DNA of 64,000 nucleotides from Hormiphora californensis (GCA_020137815.1 CM035350.1:5896180-5960179), one strand, 5' to 3'; positions 36,831 to 49,285 are shown, counted from the stretch's first letter. Notes: generated by a model from the sequence alone, not told the origin. Numbers and translations: made by a program.

Positions 36831-38811
36831 CCTCTTTCTCTGTCTCTCTCACAAGCGATAACTATAACCCATATATTTCTCTCCCTTCCTTCCCTAGTGC
36901 ATCTTGCATAGTGGGCAGTGCATGGAAGGGAGATCAAAGGAAGGCCGCGTCGCCACAAACCCCGTACAGTTCCCATACAGTTCCCGTACCGTTCACCAAA
37001 TAGAGTTGACACGAGACATTTATTGACAAGATTTAAATGACCCGTCATGACCTAATGATTAGACGCCAAATATTTAGATAATCACGCACGGAGAGAGAAG
37101 GGAGGGAGAGAGAGAGAGAGGAGGTTTGTATAATACCATTTGGCAGATGGTAGAGGGGGAGTTAGAGCAATGGGTTGTCTGTCCATCTCCTCCTCTGTTG
37201 CGTCACTTCCCCGTGCAGTAGTTGTGGTTGTAATGGGTTGTAACGGATGGTTTTGTGCAGGAGCACTATGAGTTGCTGCTCTACTTTCTGTAGGAGCACT
37301 TTCCGCATCTGTTGGTGGTGCACTTTTAGTCGAATCTGCTCCAGTTATCGTGTAAACACCCATCGTGTCTCCCAGTATTAGTTCACACCCATTCCACACT
37401 TCGTACTGGGTCCTTGCTTTCAGTACCAACTGGTAAATATAACGTGTATTAGAACAAATTGTAACAAATTGTGTTGTAACAAATTGTGTTGTTGCGGTTG
37501 GTGTTTGTTTTTCTAACTACCTCGTTTCATACACGACTACTATTATAGCATCTTAATTGACACACATACCTTGCCCCGTTTTGTCTTGTTCTTACTCCCT
37601 AGATCTTGTACCAGGTGACTTCCCTTCGTATACTGTAGCTCTATGTGGTGCTTAGAGAGGGACTAGAGAGGGAACAAGATATTACATATATATTAGGTAG
37701 GGTTTCTAGTATTGTTCGTATCTGGGCTATTGGCGAGACCGGGCGAGACATGGTCAGAATTAAATAGGAAAATGAATATAACTTACCGATACTAGGACTT
37801 GCAGTGAGGCAGTTGATGCACGCCCGATAGTATAAACCTCGTCGGGATATATCTCCAATGTCTTATCAGCTATACGAAACTCAGCAACCTGTTGTTAGTG
37901 ATAGTTAGTTCAATGTTTAAATTATATAGAGAGTACATAATGAGTCTAATTGATGCAGTTATTTCAACGCTGTCATAACTCAACACATCAAGCTATTATA
38001 CTGTAGTTTGTTTATTATCTTGATCTCAGCAAACAAACTATTATATTTGTAATTTTCGATACTATAGTCCACGGAAAATGGATAAGGCGGCCCGTTATGT
38101 GCGTTACCGGTAGGTTCAGGAGCATAGCAAGCAGGAAACGCGAGTTACAAGTGATTCCATGCTTCCAGTGTGTGCGGCTGGGTTCGTTTTAGATGATGGG
38201 TCACATTAGGCGGACCAAAGTTGCAAAATAGCCGGAAAAATAGCGCGGCGGGCACCTTGATTCTTGAATCGCCTTTTCCAGGGACTCTAGAGCATACTAG
38301 ATCTATAATGATCATACTAGATCTATAATGATCATACTAGATCTATAATGATCATACTAGATCTATAATCATACTAGATCTATAATGATCAAACTAGATC
38401 TATAATGATCATACTAGATCTATAATCATACTAGATCTATAATCATACTAGATCTATAATGATCATACTAGATCTATAATGATCATACTAGATCTATGAT
38501 TCTAATCAAATCACTCATTACAGACCACTAATAAAACCACCGCAGGTTATGTAACAACACGACGCCACAGTCGACCAATAAAACTCTGATCTACTATCTA
38601 CAGATCTGATATACATATCCTACCAACATCTGACCCACTGATCTCTAGCATCAGACCTGAGCAACTATCTGAGCAACTATCTGAGCAACTATCTGATCTC
38701 CAATATGGTACGTACCGGTTCAGAAGATGTTTCAGGGGTATCTGAGAGGGTGGAAAGGTCCTCAATCGCCTGGGTCTCACACAAGTCATCCAATGCTTGC
38801 GTGTCATCCAT
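20988..38811 (-). CDS. MDC1: MDC1 DNA-damage checkpoint mediator (FHA + repeat region + tandem BRCT)
   Basis: About 19 exons on the minus strand: 38811-38716, 37888-37787, 37662-37570, 37429 to about 37133, 35172-35118, 34935-34815, 34400-34291, 33974-33937, 31929-31622, 31511-31242, 30833-30432, 28974-28822, 28629-28552, 28005-27856, 27636-26723, 26254-26120, 25954 to about 25880, 21512-21345, 21187-20988. Phases agree at nearly all junctions. The protein starts MDDTQALDDLCETQ, like human MEDTQAID, and then has an FHA domain (VYTIGR, SLSKHH, DLGSKN, NGCELILGD). Acidic Ser/Thr-rich exons follow, then S/P/K repeats. The C-terminal tandem BRCT includes KIVYTGIA, ITSLGGSLGED, RTMKFLCAIGRG, SEDWV, YRFSLADSISRVRDSG and GPEIILTGALRQEL. 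In known MDC1 the FHA binds phospho-Thr4 and the BRCT reads gamma-H2AX; the Thr, Arg and Lys used for that are kept. Uncertain points are the exon 4 to 5 join (an exon is probably missing), the weak 31622 donor, and BRCT1's end in poor sequence. Confidence 0.88.
21818..22038. mobile_element. MITE with about 45-bp terminal inverted repeats
   Basis: TAGTGGGAGACACTAG at the left pairs with CTAGTGTCTCCCACTA at the right, and the pairing continues through GTGGTACGCGCAAAAAAATG. GTTA on the left faces TTAAC on the right. The element inserted directly upstream of the first cysteine-rich gene. No coding capacity. Confidence 0.88.
22190..22898 (+). CDS. Small secreted 12-cysteine protein, copy 1
   Basis: Four exons, 22190-22247, 22343-22430, 22528-22617 and 22769-22898, give about 121 aa. 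The signal peptide is MSCLLNFFVVFTALFCLAEG. The mature part holds 12 cysteines in motifs such as ETCNRWF, YTCNQDNLCWWGC, GYCWSQC, PGTCNT, LEWCWLDNGG, KTCTTNTDC, NSCHGAC, and ends CSVG. Even cysteine number and signal peptide predict a disulfide-rich extracellular protein. I recognise no named family; defence, venom-like or matrix roles are all possible and none is shown. It lies in an MDC1 intron on the opposite strand. The promoter-like sequence seen before copy 2 is missing here, replaced by a MITE. Confidence 0.75.
23116..23145 (+). promoter_or_regulatory. Duplicated TATA-type promoter of cysteine-rich copy 2
   Basis: TTATATATATATAAGACAAG followed by GTTTGCCGACTGTTTGCATT lies about 140 bases upstream of the start codon. 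The same block recurs at 24306 (TTTTATATAAGACAAG...TTTGCCGACTGTTTGC). Conservation between copies supports a core promoter, though the start site is not known. Confidence 0.5.
23263..24042 (+). CDS. Small secreted 12-cysteine protein, copy 2
   Basis: Exons 23263-23320, 23445-23535, 23668-23757 and 23913-24042, with the same signal peptide and cysteine spacing as copy 1. Exon 2 has diverged (HQYETCNQWFTHGRDRYPNY against RQYETCNRWFGYKLWYPDY), whereas exons 3 and 4, the intron between them and the 3' flank are almost identical between copies. The residue pair before KISWDG changes from AVG to GAG. This is a tandem duplicate of about 1.07 kb. Introns before exon 3 in both copies carry runs of GTTACCATAGTAAC palindromes. 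Function is unknown, as for copy 1. Confidence 0.75.
24190..24352. pseudogene. Third promoter/3'-flank copy without a gene
   Basis: The sequence from AAAATGGCTGTTATTAACAA through GCACGCTGCTTCGC to the TATA block and GTTTGCATTGTTGTG repeats the flank between copies 1 and 2, but no coding exons follow; a T23 run starts at 24366. It looks like the broken start of a third repeat unit. Confidence 0.6.
24353..24852. other. Intronic sequence, nothing recognised
   Basis: Within the large MDC1 intron between the two BRCT halves. No exon or repeat supported apart from the T-rich run at 24366-24383. Confidence 0.4.
24853..25868. other. Suspect low-quality consensus next to a GA repeat
   Basis: After a (GA)n tract at 24856-24888 come nearly 1 kb of purine homopolymer steps (A20+ then G20, then A20+ then C7 and A30+). 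The texture matches 5300-6960. It runs into the second BRCT1 exon of MDC1, so that exon's 3' end cannot be trusted. Confidence 0.65.
25958..26098. repeat. (AAGAG)n pentanucleotide repeat forming an MDC1 intron
   Basis: About 27 copies of AGAAG. It fills nearly the whole 165-base intron between the exons ending at 26120 and starting at 25954. On the MDC1 sense strand it is a TTCTC tract that runs into the acceptor. Confidence 0.95.
26293..26450. repeat. (GA)n microsatellite in MDC1 intron
   Basis: GA dinucleotides with a few GC/GGG interruptions, about 40 bases upstream (in MDC1 sense) of the BRCT1 exon acceptor. Confidence 0.95.
26974..27303 (-). repeat. Five 66-bp coding repeats in the MDC1 central exon
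   Basis: Five units of exactly 66 bases encode SRSPSPVAPKKGRGKKTVSP plus VP, with small K/R and P/L changes. More diverged SRSPSP units flank them on both sides. This is the counterpart of the Pro/Ser/Thr repeat region of vertebrate MDC1, here with a basic KKGRGKK motif and SP sites in each copy. Confidence 0.93.
28014..28275. repeat. Minisatellite in MDC1 intron, about 36-bp unit
   Basis: About seven imperfect copies of GGGAGGGTTAGTTACTCAAC followed by AAGTGGGGAAGG, just upstream (MDC1 sense) of the exon ending at 28005. Confidence 0.85.
28977..29262. repeat. Two (GA)n tracts abutting an MDC1 acceptor
   Basis: GA runs at 28977-29145 and 29188-29262. The acceptor of the exon starting at 28974 is embedded in the tract (CTCTCTCAG on the sense strand). 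Confidence 0.95.
29263..30431. other. MDC1 intron; contains (GA)n at 29781-29895
   Basis: No exon supported. A GA microsatellite lies at 29781-29895, and TACCTGGGTACAACA units recur at 30373-30443 at the donor of the exon ending at 30432. Confidence 0.5.
32324..33759 (+). CDS. M14A zinc carboxypeptidase, CPA-like
   Basis: Exon 1 is 32324-32434 (MISLLALISAVLVCIPSAEG signal peptide) and exon 2 is 32530-33759, joined in phase 0, about 447 aa. Motifs in order are AGSHGREWAAPAT (zinc ligands His and Glu in HxxE), NPDGYSF, ADPNRNWDSDWG (substrate-binding Asn-Arg), FLSFHAFGNYFLYP (third zinc ligand His), PYQISGSSIEWVY (mobile Tyr at the Tyr248 position) and YGLEVRGTEDG (general base Glu). Ile at the position equal to Ile255 of bovine CPA predicts preference for hydrophobic C-terminal residues. 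The N-terminal 100 residues act as a propeptide region. All catalytic residues are present, so a secreted digestive or processing enzyme is expected. The gene lies inside an MDC1 intron (33937 to 31929), opposite strand. Confidence 0.93.
35173..37132. other. MDC1 intron region with two microsatellites
   Basis: Holds (GA)n at 35668-35745 and (CT)n at 36757-36850. An unseen MDC1 exon should lie here, because the exon ending near 37133 does not join exon 35172 in frame. The nearest candidate donor would create a stop codon. Confidence 0.5.
38293..38497. repeat. 20-bp minisatellite in MDC1 intron 1
   Basis: About 11 copies of CATACTAGATCTATAATGAT; some copies lack the terminal GAT and are shorter. 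Contains a regular AGATCT palindrome. Confidence 0.93.
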
Positions 38812-38969
38812 CTTGCTATAAAGAGAGAGAGGGAGAGAGAGAGAGAGAGAGACTAGAGAAGTTAAGGGGGCACATTAATAACTTATAATAGTAAAAAGGG
38901 GTAGGGCATACGCCATTATAGGGGCTTGGGGTTGAATTGTTCTTGCTTAGCGCTGAAAGTAATTTTTTG

Positions 38970-39245
38970 ATCGTGTTCAGCGTCAAAAAATAGTCGGGGT
39001 ACCAAATTTTGGTGTCTCTACCTTGTCTGTGACGCGAGATATTGACAAATATAAAAAACGACCAAAGTGAGAGAAAGAGAGTTTGTTACTTTTGGGTGGC
39101 GCGCACAAACAACTAGCACCCAAAAGTAACAATCTCTCTCTCACCCATTTTGGTCGTTTTTGATAATTGTCGATATCTCGCGTCACAGACAAGGTAGAGA
39201 CACCAAAATTTGGTACCCCGACTATTTTTTGACGCTGAACACGAT
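38970..39245. mobile_element. Foldback MITE between MDC1 and the transporter
   Basis: ATCGTGTTCAGCGTCAAAAA at the left mirrors TTTTTGACGCTGAACACGAT at the right. Arms of about 120 bases meet near GTGGCGCGCACAAACAACTA. It lies in the 740-base region between the divergent MDC1 and MFS genes, where it may affect either promoter. Confidence 0.88.
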
Positions 39246-39552
39246 GCGAGCATCCATTTCAATCCACAATGCACAGATTTTTCTGTAGAGCAATTTTATG
39301 AAAGTTGAAATAATGAACATATTACGTCATAACTAATGAACGAGACAGAATTGGAAATTTTCGATACCGTACCAATGGTCCTGGTGGTACTCCCCGTTCA
39401 TCCACTAAGTTTTGTGAGAAAACACGGCGCGCCACTCTTACTTTAATTGTCAGGCGACTCAGACTAGGGGGTGGAGTAAGAGGATAAATTTAATGTCAGT
39501 ATGAATTTATTTGGATTTGTTAGTGAAACTGGTTTTAACTTCCCCTCTCTAG

Positions 39553-42683
<3,131 letters not shown>

Positions 42684-42828
42684 AATTACACAACCCAGAG
42701 ATTTTAAAGATATTAATGTAGTTTTGATAAAGATTTTAATCTTAAACAGCAGTTTCATAACATAATAAAGCACAATTATCATCTTTTATTCGTTGGGTCA
42801 CGGTATATAATGAGTTACAATATATCGT

Positions 42829-43590
42829 CTACTTTTTTTGAGTAGCTAGAAACTTCTTACGAGCTTCAAAGTCCTTTTCAGTAAGTTCATATCCCCAATG
42901 TAATAAAACTTGTCGAATTACAGGGGAAATTCCTGTATTATCATACCCCACCTCAGCCTTCACTATCTTTCCAATAAGTGTGTTTTTCCATCGTCCCTTG
43001 GGGCCAGTGCAGTTTTTCCACCTCGTAATTTGTCGTTCATCGTCTGTAGTTCTCCTACCCAGGTAGTAGCGACAGTACCATTGGAACCATCCATACGGGT
43101 CCTGTTTCTTTATCCAACCACTGCTCTCCCACATGTGAAGATCACCTCCACATTTCTTACCGTACTTGTTCCTACTCTCAGTGTAGACTTGGCCGGAGAT
43201 TTGGTTGGGTATGTTCAGCCCCTCCAGCCAATTTTGGGGTAGTTCCAACCATTGTTTGTCAAAAGTAGCGCCCGCAACTGACGATTTTATAGATCTAAAA
43301 TAGGTTCCTCCAAAACTGCCCGCCTGAAGGACTTCTTTGGGGCTGCGGTTGGGTCTAAATATTTCGCAATCATCAAAAATGTAACACCCGTATTTGTCTC
43401 GTTTAGGTAGAGGCTCTGTGTAGCCATCCCTTTCTCTTACTTCTTCATCTGTTTGTAACACTTTTCCGTCAAAGACTATTTTGGAAGACTTCACTTTCTT
43501 TTCGGCATCAGATCCGGCAGCTGTAGACCTCTTCCGAGTGGGTTTAGACATCACAGATCGCTTAAAAAGGGCTCTAGAGAGCAAGAGCAT
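42829..43590 (-). CDS. Conserved intronless protein of unknown function
   Basis: A single open frame of 253 codons; the second Met (MSKPTRKRSTAAGSDAEKK) is the likelier start because the first 13 residues are not conserved-looking. The basic N-terminus is followed by a compact core rich in Trp, Tyr and Gly: FGGTYFRSIKSS, LPQNWLEGLNIP, NKYGKKCGGDLHMWESSGWI, DPYGWFQWYCRYYLGRRTTD, DERQITRWKNC and GPKGRW. I remember this core from uncharacterised proteins of algae, fungi and other protists, but not a name or function. It has no introns, unlike most neighbours, and lies beside retroelement debris, so transfer or retroposition is possible. Confidence 0.7.
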   Translation of the reverse strand: MLLLSRALFKRSVMSKPTRKRSTAAGSDAEKKVKSSKIVFDGKVLQTDEEVRERDGYTEPLPKRDKYGCYIFDDCEIFRPNRSPKEVLQAGSFGGTYFRSIKSSVAGATFDKQWLELPQNWLEGLNIPNQISGQVYTESRNKYGKKCGGDLHMWESSGWIKKQDPYGWFQWYCRYYLGRRTTDDERQITRWKNCTGPKGRWKNTLIGKIVKAEVGYDNTGISPVIRQVLLHWGYELTEKDFEARKKFLATQKK

Positions 43591-43837
43591 TCATCCTAGA
43601 AGAAGAAGAAACGATCAAGCGGTGTCTAGACACTAGAAAAGTGCTGGAAAAGAGAGAAAGAGGAGTTTAAAAGAAAAAAATGAAGAAAAAAAAGAAAATT
43701 TATAAAGCAACGTTCCGCCCCAACGATACCGCGCCGCGCATAAGCTGATTCCCAAAATGTTTGCGCTGCATTAAACTGGAACGCGCGACAAACTTCCTAA
43801 GGCCAAATAAATTTGATATTTTGAAACTTTGATTTCG

Positions 43838-45290
43838 CATCGGAGTAGCGGAGTGGACTGACATGGTTGAAAATTTAACTGAAATTGCCAGTAGCCATCC
43901 ACACCTTGCCTACTCGAACTTCATCTCATCACTGAAGTTCAAATGGGTGTATCTCCAACGTACCATCCCTGACTCGGCAGACTCTTTTCATAGGTTGGAA
44001 GATGCGATCAGGAACAGACTGATACCCAAGCTGATAGGAAGACCATGTAGCGATATGGAGAGGAAGATCTTTGCCCTTCCTATCAGAGAGGGAGGACTAG
44101 GTTTAGATAACCCAGTTGAGACGGCCCCGATCTTCTACAAAAATTCAGAGCATGTCACTGAGCCACTGGTGTTAAACATACTTGAATTGGATGAAAACAA
44201 GAAGACAATCCATGAAGTTGAGAAAGAAATCGCAGAGAGGAGGCTCGAATGCAGTGTCGAGGAGATGAAGAGACAGAAGGCGCTAAGAGAGGCAGTGTGT
44301 AAAGATGAAGAAAAATGGACCAGGACATTTCTTCTAAACATGGAGACGGGAGCTTCGTCTTGGCTCTCTGCACGGCCCTTGGAGATTTTCAACAGAGAAC
44401 TATCCAAATCAGAGTTCACAGATGCGATGTGCCTCAGGTATGGCTTTGAAATCAACGGCCAGTTCTCTGAATGTGTATGTGGAAAACAGAATGGGGCAGA
44501 CCATGCCCTGAGCTGTAGCACTGGCGGGATTACTATCCTGCGACACAACGAGATTAGAGATACCCTTGCAGACATTATTACCCATGCAGGATACAAGGGT
44601 GTTGAAATTGAGAAAGTGTTACAGCCAGTAAACCCAGATGACTACCCCCGAAGTGTCAATACAGCACCTGATGCTCGCAGTGATGTGTATGCTATTGGGT
44701 TGTGGAGAGGACTACAGGGGGCCCACGTGGACGTTGCAGTGTTTCATCCTACTGCACCCAGTTACAGAGGAAAAGACCCAAAATCTCTGTACAAAATGAA
44801 TGAAAGTCGGAAGAAACGTGATTACCAACAACGAATCAGAGAATCGGAGAGAGGGGCTTTCACCCCGTTTATTATGTCCACTTCCGGAGGGTCCGGACCA
44901 GAGGCAGAACGACTAATCAAAAAGCTCGCTTCACGCATCTCTACCAAACACAAGGACAAATATGCTGAAGTGATTAACTTCTTGAGAACGCGGATACGAT
45001 TCTGTCTCCTCAGAAGTACCTTGGTCTCACTCAGGGGCACGAGGAAAAAGTTCACGACTCCACCACCCATCGCAATGTGTGATTTTACTGACTGACTTTT
45101 TATTTATAATATTTATTGTTTATTTGAGTGAGTGATTTTAAGATTTATTTATTACTAACCCCAACACCGGGGGCAAATGATCGAACCCAATGTGAATGAG
45201 ACTCATCGCGATTAACTCTTCATACGGTTACCCCCTTTCTCTCTTCGGCAGCTTCTCTTCGGCTGTTGGAAAGTGATGCCAATCGGTGTT
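43838..45290 (+). mobile_element. 3' fragment of a LINE ORF2 with its tail
   Basis: The frame 43863-45095 carries the region that follows the reverse transcriptase in many invertebrate LINEs: HPHLAYSNFISSLKFKWVYL, REGGLGLDNP, GASSWLSARPLEIFN, CVCGKQNGADHALSC (a Cys/His cluster), GGITILRHNEIRDTLADII, HVDVAVFHPTAPSYR and FTPFIMSTSGGSGPEAERL. The RT core itself is absent, so the copy is 5'-truncated. The 3' UTR begins GTTTATTTGAGTGAGTGATT and contains AACCCCAACACCGGGGGCAA...GGTGTTGGGGTT, ending near AAAAGAAAAGAAAAAA. A second copy of this tail lies at 59839-60028. Confidence 0.85.
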
Positions 45291-45716
45291 GGGGTTAAAA
45301 AGAAAAGAAAAAAAAAAAAAAATTTCGCATCCAACTTTTTAAACTTTTTTGAAACTTTGATCAAACAATTTTCAAAACACCAGGGGACTGGGGAGGCCAG
45401 CAGCGTTTGCCAACTCACCAGAACAAATTGAGAAGCGAACTTCTCAAAGCGACGTGTAACACAGAACCAGAAGAAACTGACATAGTTCTCCAATTTCCAC
45501 ATCGTGAGGTTACTTTTGCCGTGAAGTGGGAATGTTTTGGATGGCAAGGAAGATTTGTTCAAGCCTCAAGACAAAAGGGATGTTAGTAACATCATGTTAC
45601 GTCGAAACCATATCACCGTCCTCCTCGGCTTCGGCTGTATCCTCACTGTTAGTCTTAGGGAAATTGCCTCGTCAAACTAATTTGTTTAACAACAACCTTC
45701 TCGAAGCTAGCAGTAT

Positions 45717-46579
45717 GAAAGTTCTCAAGCTTGTTGCAGTCGGGGATGGCGCTGTTGGTAAAACGTCACTGTTAATTTCGTATGCACAAGGAGTCTTTCC
45801 TGGTGAGTACGTACCGACTATTTTCGATAACTACAACCTTCTTATCACCATCGATGAGGAAAGGATCAACTTGAGCTTATGGGATACCGCAGGACAGGTA
45901 TGCATTTTTGTGAGCCCTAGTAAGCATCACTCGTGGTCACTGAAGTCAGTTTCTAGTATTGTTAGGGGAAATAGTTTGGTTTTCGGATGAAAATATCTCT
46001 GGTTAAATGATGGACTGTCCTCAGGAAGATTATGATACACTACGACCACTGAGTTACCCTGATACAGACATCTTTCTTATTTGTTATGCTATAAATCAGG
46101 AGGCGTCTTTAGAGAATGTCGAGGTTCAATGGAACCCTGAGGTATGTATGGAGTAGCATCTACATATAATTATGATATATGACAAGAAATATAGTGCCTA
46201 ATAAAATGTTTTTCGTTTTAGGTAAGTCATCACAGACCCAATTCACCAAAAATACTTGTTGCAACGAAGTCTGATTACAGAAATGAACCCAACTACACTC
46301 AACCCCTGCTGTCTGTCGAACAAGGTAGATCATAGTGGGGATTTTTCTAAAACTTGTCCTTGTTTCAATTTGTAACTACATAACCGAGATATACCCGATA
46401 TACTCACATCAAGATATTCCTTGCCAGGTAAGGCAATGGCTAAGAAGATCAAGGCAGTGGATCACATCGAGACATCTGCACTCACGGGAGATAACCTCCA
46501 GACAGTTTTCACAACAGCTGTTAGGGCAGTCCTCAATCCAACGGAGAAGAAGAAAAATAACAAATGTCAACTGTTGTAG
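45717..46579 (+). CDS. Rho/Rac-type small GTPase with introns
   Basis: Five exons, 45717-45897, 46025-46141, 46222-46324, 46428-46579 with AG|GT borders, about 183 aa (four coding exons seen; any 5' exon is noncoding). G1 is GDGAVGKTS, switch [11 protein letters not shown]3 [20 protein letters not shown] with the catalytic Gln present, G4 ATKSD, G5 TSALTGD, and the tail is [10 protein letters not shown], a CaaL box for geranylgeranylation with a polybasic stretch. It should therefore be a membrane-bound switch acting on actin or polarity. The region after WNPE is short, so the Rho insert helix appears reduced. The open frame extends 63 codons upstream, but the family start is the Met in [12 protein letters not shown]. 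It is the only intact canonical Rho in the window and a plausible parent type for the array downstream. Confidence 0.88.
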
Positions 46580-46796
46580 AAACTCTTGTTCACTTTCTTT
46601 GAGTATGTTTATTTCGAGTAATTTTAGTCTTTGTGTTTTGTAATGTTTTTATGTTTTTCAGTGTAATTGGGGTGTGTAATTTTAGTTTGATACTAAGTAT
46701 GATTTTTTGTAATGTGTATTTACCATTTTTGTTAGGTAATAAAGTGTATTGTGTTTTTGTATTAATTAACGAATAATCCCGTGTTAACTTTCTAGC

Positions 46797-49285
46797 ATGT
46801 TGGACTGGTTTGAACGGTTGTTTGCGATCACAGAATCTTTCAAAGATGTTCAATCGGATCTGAAGTGTGAGGAAGTCAATAACCTCTTTTATATAACCGG
46901 GGGCAACAACAAAAAGTAAGTCCTTCTCACTCCATGCAGTCTTGGTTACGAAGTTACCCCTCCCTTGCCAGTACGCGAAGGTCGGGGAGTTATTTCTTAA
47001 CCAACTGCAGTCGATGTGTATGTGTATTAGAGTCTAAACAATCCTTGATCCTAACGGGCACTCTTTTATAGGTACTGTGCTGGAAGGTTCGAGTTCGTGA
47101 CTGTGGGAGAACTAAGGGAGCGACCTACAGTTCACAGTGGCCCGTCTTCATTTGGAGTTGTCACTGGAGACGTTACAAAATATATCGCCAATTCGAAAAA
47201 CAACGGTGCAGTCTTTCAGGTGTGACATTAGAAAACACTATTGTACATTATATATTTTGCATTTTTACCCTCCTGGGAGCAGTCCCCCAGCAGCACATGT
47301 GTGGAAGTTTCACAACTCTTCGCCTGCTCTTTAGGTTGCGTCCCAGTTTAACTGTTTGGAGTTTATTGGAAGTAACATTACGCCGGAGCGTGGCGTGACT
47401 GACTACGAAAGGGACCACACGCAAGGTCCAGCTTGCAGTATCGCCTGCGGCCCAGCTACTGTATACAGGAACTATTTCCTAACCATGCCAGATGGGAAAA
47501 TTGGGCAGGAGGCACATCGCCAACTAAACGGGATGGAGGGAGTCTTCAAAAAGATGGAAGCTGTCTCAGGATCTGTTGTTAAGAATTTGGTTAAAAATGG
47601 TTACCTCACTGCCACAGACGACGATTTGATTGGTTTTAACAAAACGTATGTACAGGTAGACCAACTATAATTGGGCCACATATGGCTTTCTCAAATTATC
47701 TAAAAGACACGCTCTGACGCACTACCCTTATCATTATAGATACGATATGATAACTGATAAGGAGGAACTTTGGAACAACATGAAAGTTGGTATTCACCAT
47801 GATGCCGAGGTCACATCAACCGGTTTCGGAAAGAAACTAACAAACTCTCCCGAGCAACGAGTGACACAGGTAACGCGATTGATAACAATTAATTAGGGAG
47901 TATTGGTGAAAATCTTGGACAAAATTTGTAACAAGCTAATTTCTTCACCAACTGGCTCAGATGGGTGTCTAGTAATGCCAAAAAAAAATCAATGATGATC
48001 GGGAGCGCGCACGCTCCGTAGCGCGCAAAAATGCTTCACGTGCATTTCTAGCTTAGAACAAAACATGAAAACCAACTTAGGAAAGGAGTAGAGACAAATC
48101 TGAGGGCACTAAAATGTGTAGCGTCCTCGCATTAGTGGGGGTAGGTGCCGGAATTAAGTCTCTATCTCATCTGGTTGATTAGATAATTGGATAATTAGGT
48201 TTGCGCATAACCGTTTTTTGGCTATACGGCTATAGCCACTTAGGAATGGTTTAGAGACTTTTCACTGGTGCCATTTTGTTCAGAACAAAATTTTAATCTA
48301 AGAGTTGTGGAAAAATTTAGGGCCTATCTCTTACCGTTTAGGCGTAATTTGCGGTGAAAGGAAGCCAATTAACTCATTTTTTCGCATTTTCGACTAATTT
48401 GGCATCCCTTCAGCGCAAATTACGCCTAAACGGTAAGAGATAGGCCCTAAATTTTTCCACAACTCTTAGATTAAAATTGTGTTCTGAACAAAATGGCACC
48501 AGTGAAAAGTCTCTAAACCATTCCTAAGTGGCTATAGCCGTATAGCCAAATAACGGTTATGCACAAACCTAATTATCCAATTATCTAATTAACCAGATGA
48601 GATAGAGACTTAATTCCGGCACCTACCCCCACTAATGCGAGGACGCCACACATTTTAGTGCCCTCAGATTTGTCTCTACTCCTTTCCTAAGTTGGTTTTC
48701 ATTTTTTGTTCTAAGCTAGAAATGCACGTGAAACATTTTCGCGCGCTACGGAGCGTGCGCGCTCCCGATCATCATTGATTTTTTTTGGGCATTACTAGAC
48801 ACCCATCTGAGCCGGTTGGTGAAGAAATTAGCTTGTTACAAATTTTGTCCAAGATTTGGCCCTTTCATCATTAGTACTGCCTAACTAAATGATATGTTGA
48901 TAATAACTGACCTCCTTATATGTTTCGATTTTCTAGCTGATACACCAATATCTATCATTCTATCATGCAGGTCTTTGGGGCTGCAGCTGCAATTGGATAC
49001 CCCCGCTGTGGAAAGAATAAACTGTGGAATAACTTGGCAAAAGGGATACTCAATGCCTCCTATTTGGGTCTCTTCCACGCAGCAGCCACTAACCCTTCCT
49101 CAAATAAGCTATTCCTGACTTTTATTGGAGGAGGTGTTTTTGCGAATCCTATTGGTTGGATTTGCGATGCTATTCTTAGTGCAGGGAAACACTACAAGAA
49201 CGCTGGATTGGAGGTTTATATTGTTTCATATTCAACCCCCTGTAGTCAGACAGTTAAACTCCTCGACGAATTAAACAGGCTTTAA
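46797..49285 (+). CDS. Macrodomain/PARG-like family protein
   Basis: Exons 46797-46915, 47072-47219, 47335-47645, 47740-47869 and 48971-49285 join in frame, about 340 aa. Family-type motifs are QVASQFNCLEFIG (split at the 47219/47335 junction), ERGVTDYERDHTQGPACSIA, TVYRNYF, KVGIHHDAEVT, AAAIGYPRCG, FHAAATN, LTFIGGGVFANPIGWICDAI and LEVYIVSYSTP. I remember this set from a widespread uncharacterised family in bacteria, protists and marine animals. The GGGVFANP loop and mixed alpha/beta order resemble the macro/PARG fold that binds or removes ADP-ribose, an inference. Enzymatic activity is not shown. The last intron (1.1 kb) is filled by a foldback element. It lies between the canonical Rho gene and the Rho array. 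Confidence 0.7.
47894..48880. mobile_element. Foldback element of about 1 kb with 450-bp arms
   Basis: From AATCTTGGACAAAATTTGTA on the left to TACAAATTTTGTCCAAGATT on the right the arms are nearly identical over about 450 bases. They meet near 48384 with a spacer under 80 bases (ATTTTTTCGCATTTTCGACT). No transposase. It fills the last intron of the macro/PARG-like gene, so the pre-mRNA would contain a very long hairpin. Confidence 0.92.

Noticed and set aside
45526-45716. 63-residue N-terminal extension of the canonical Rho GTPase
   Set aside because: The frame is open, but Rho proteins start just before the [11 protein letters not shown] motif, and the extension has no recognisable domain.
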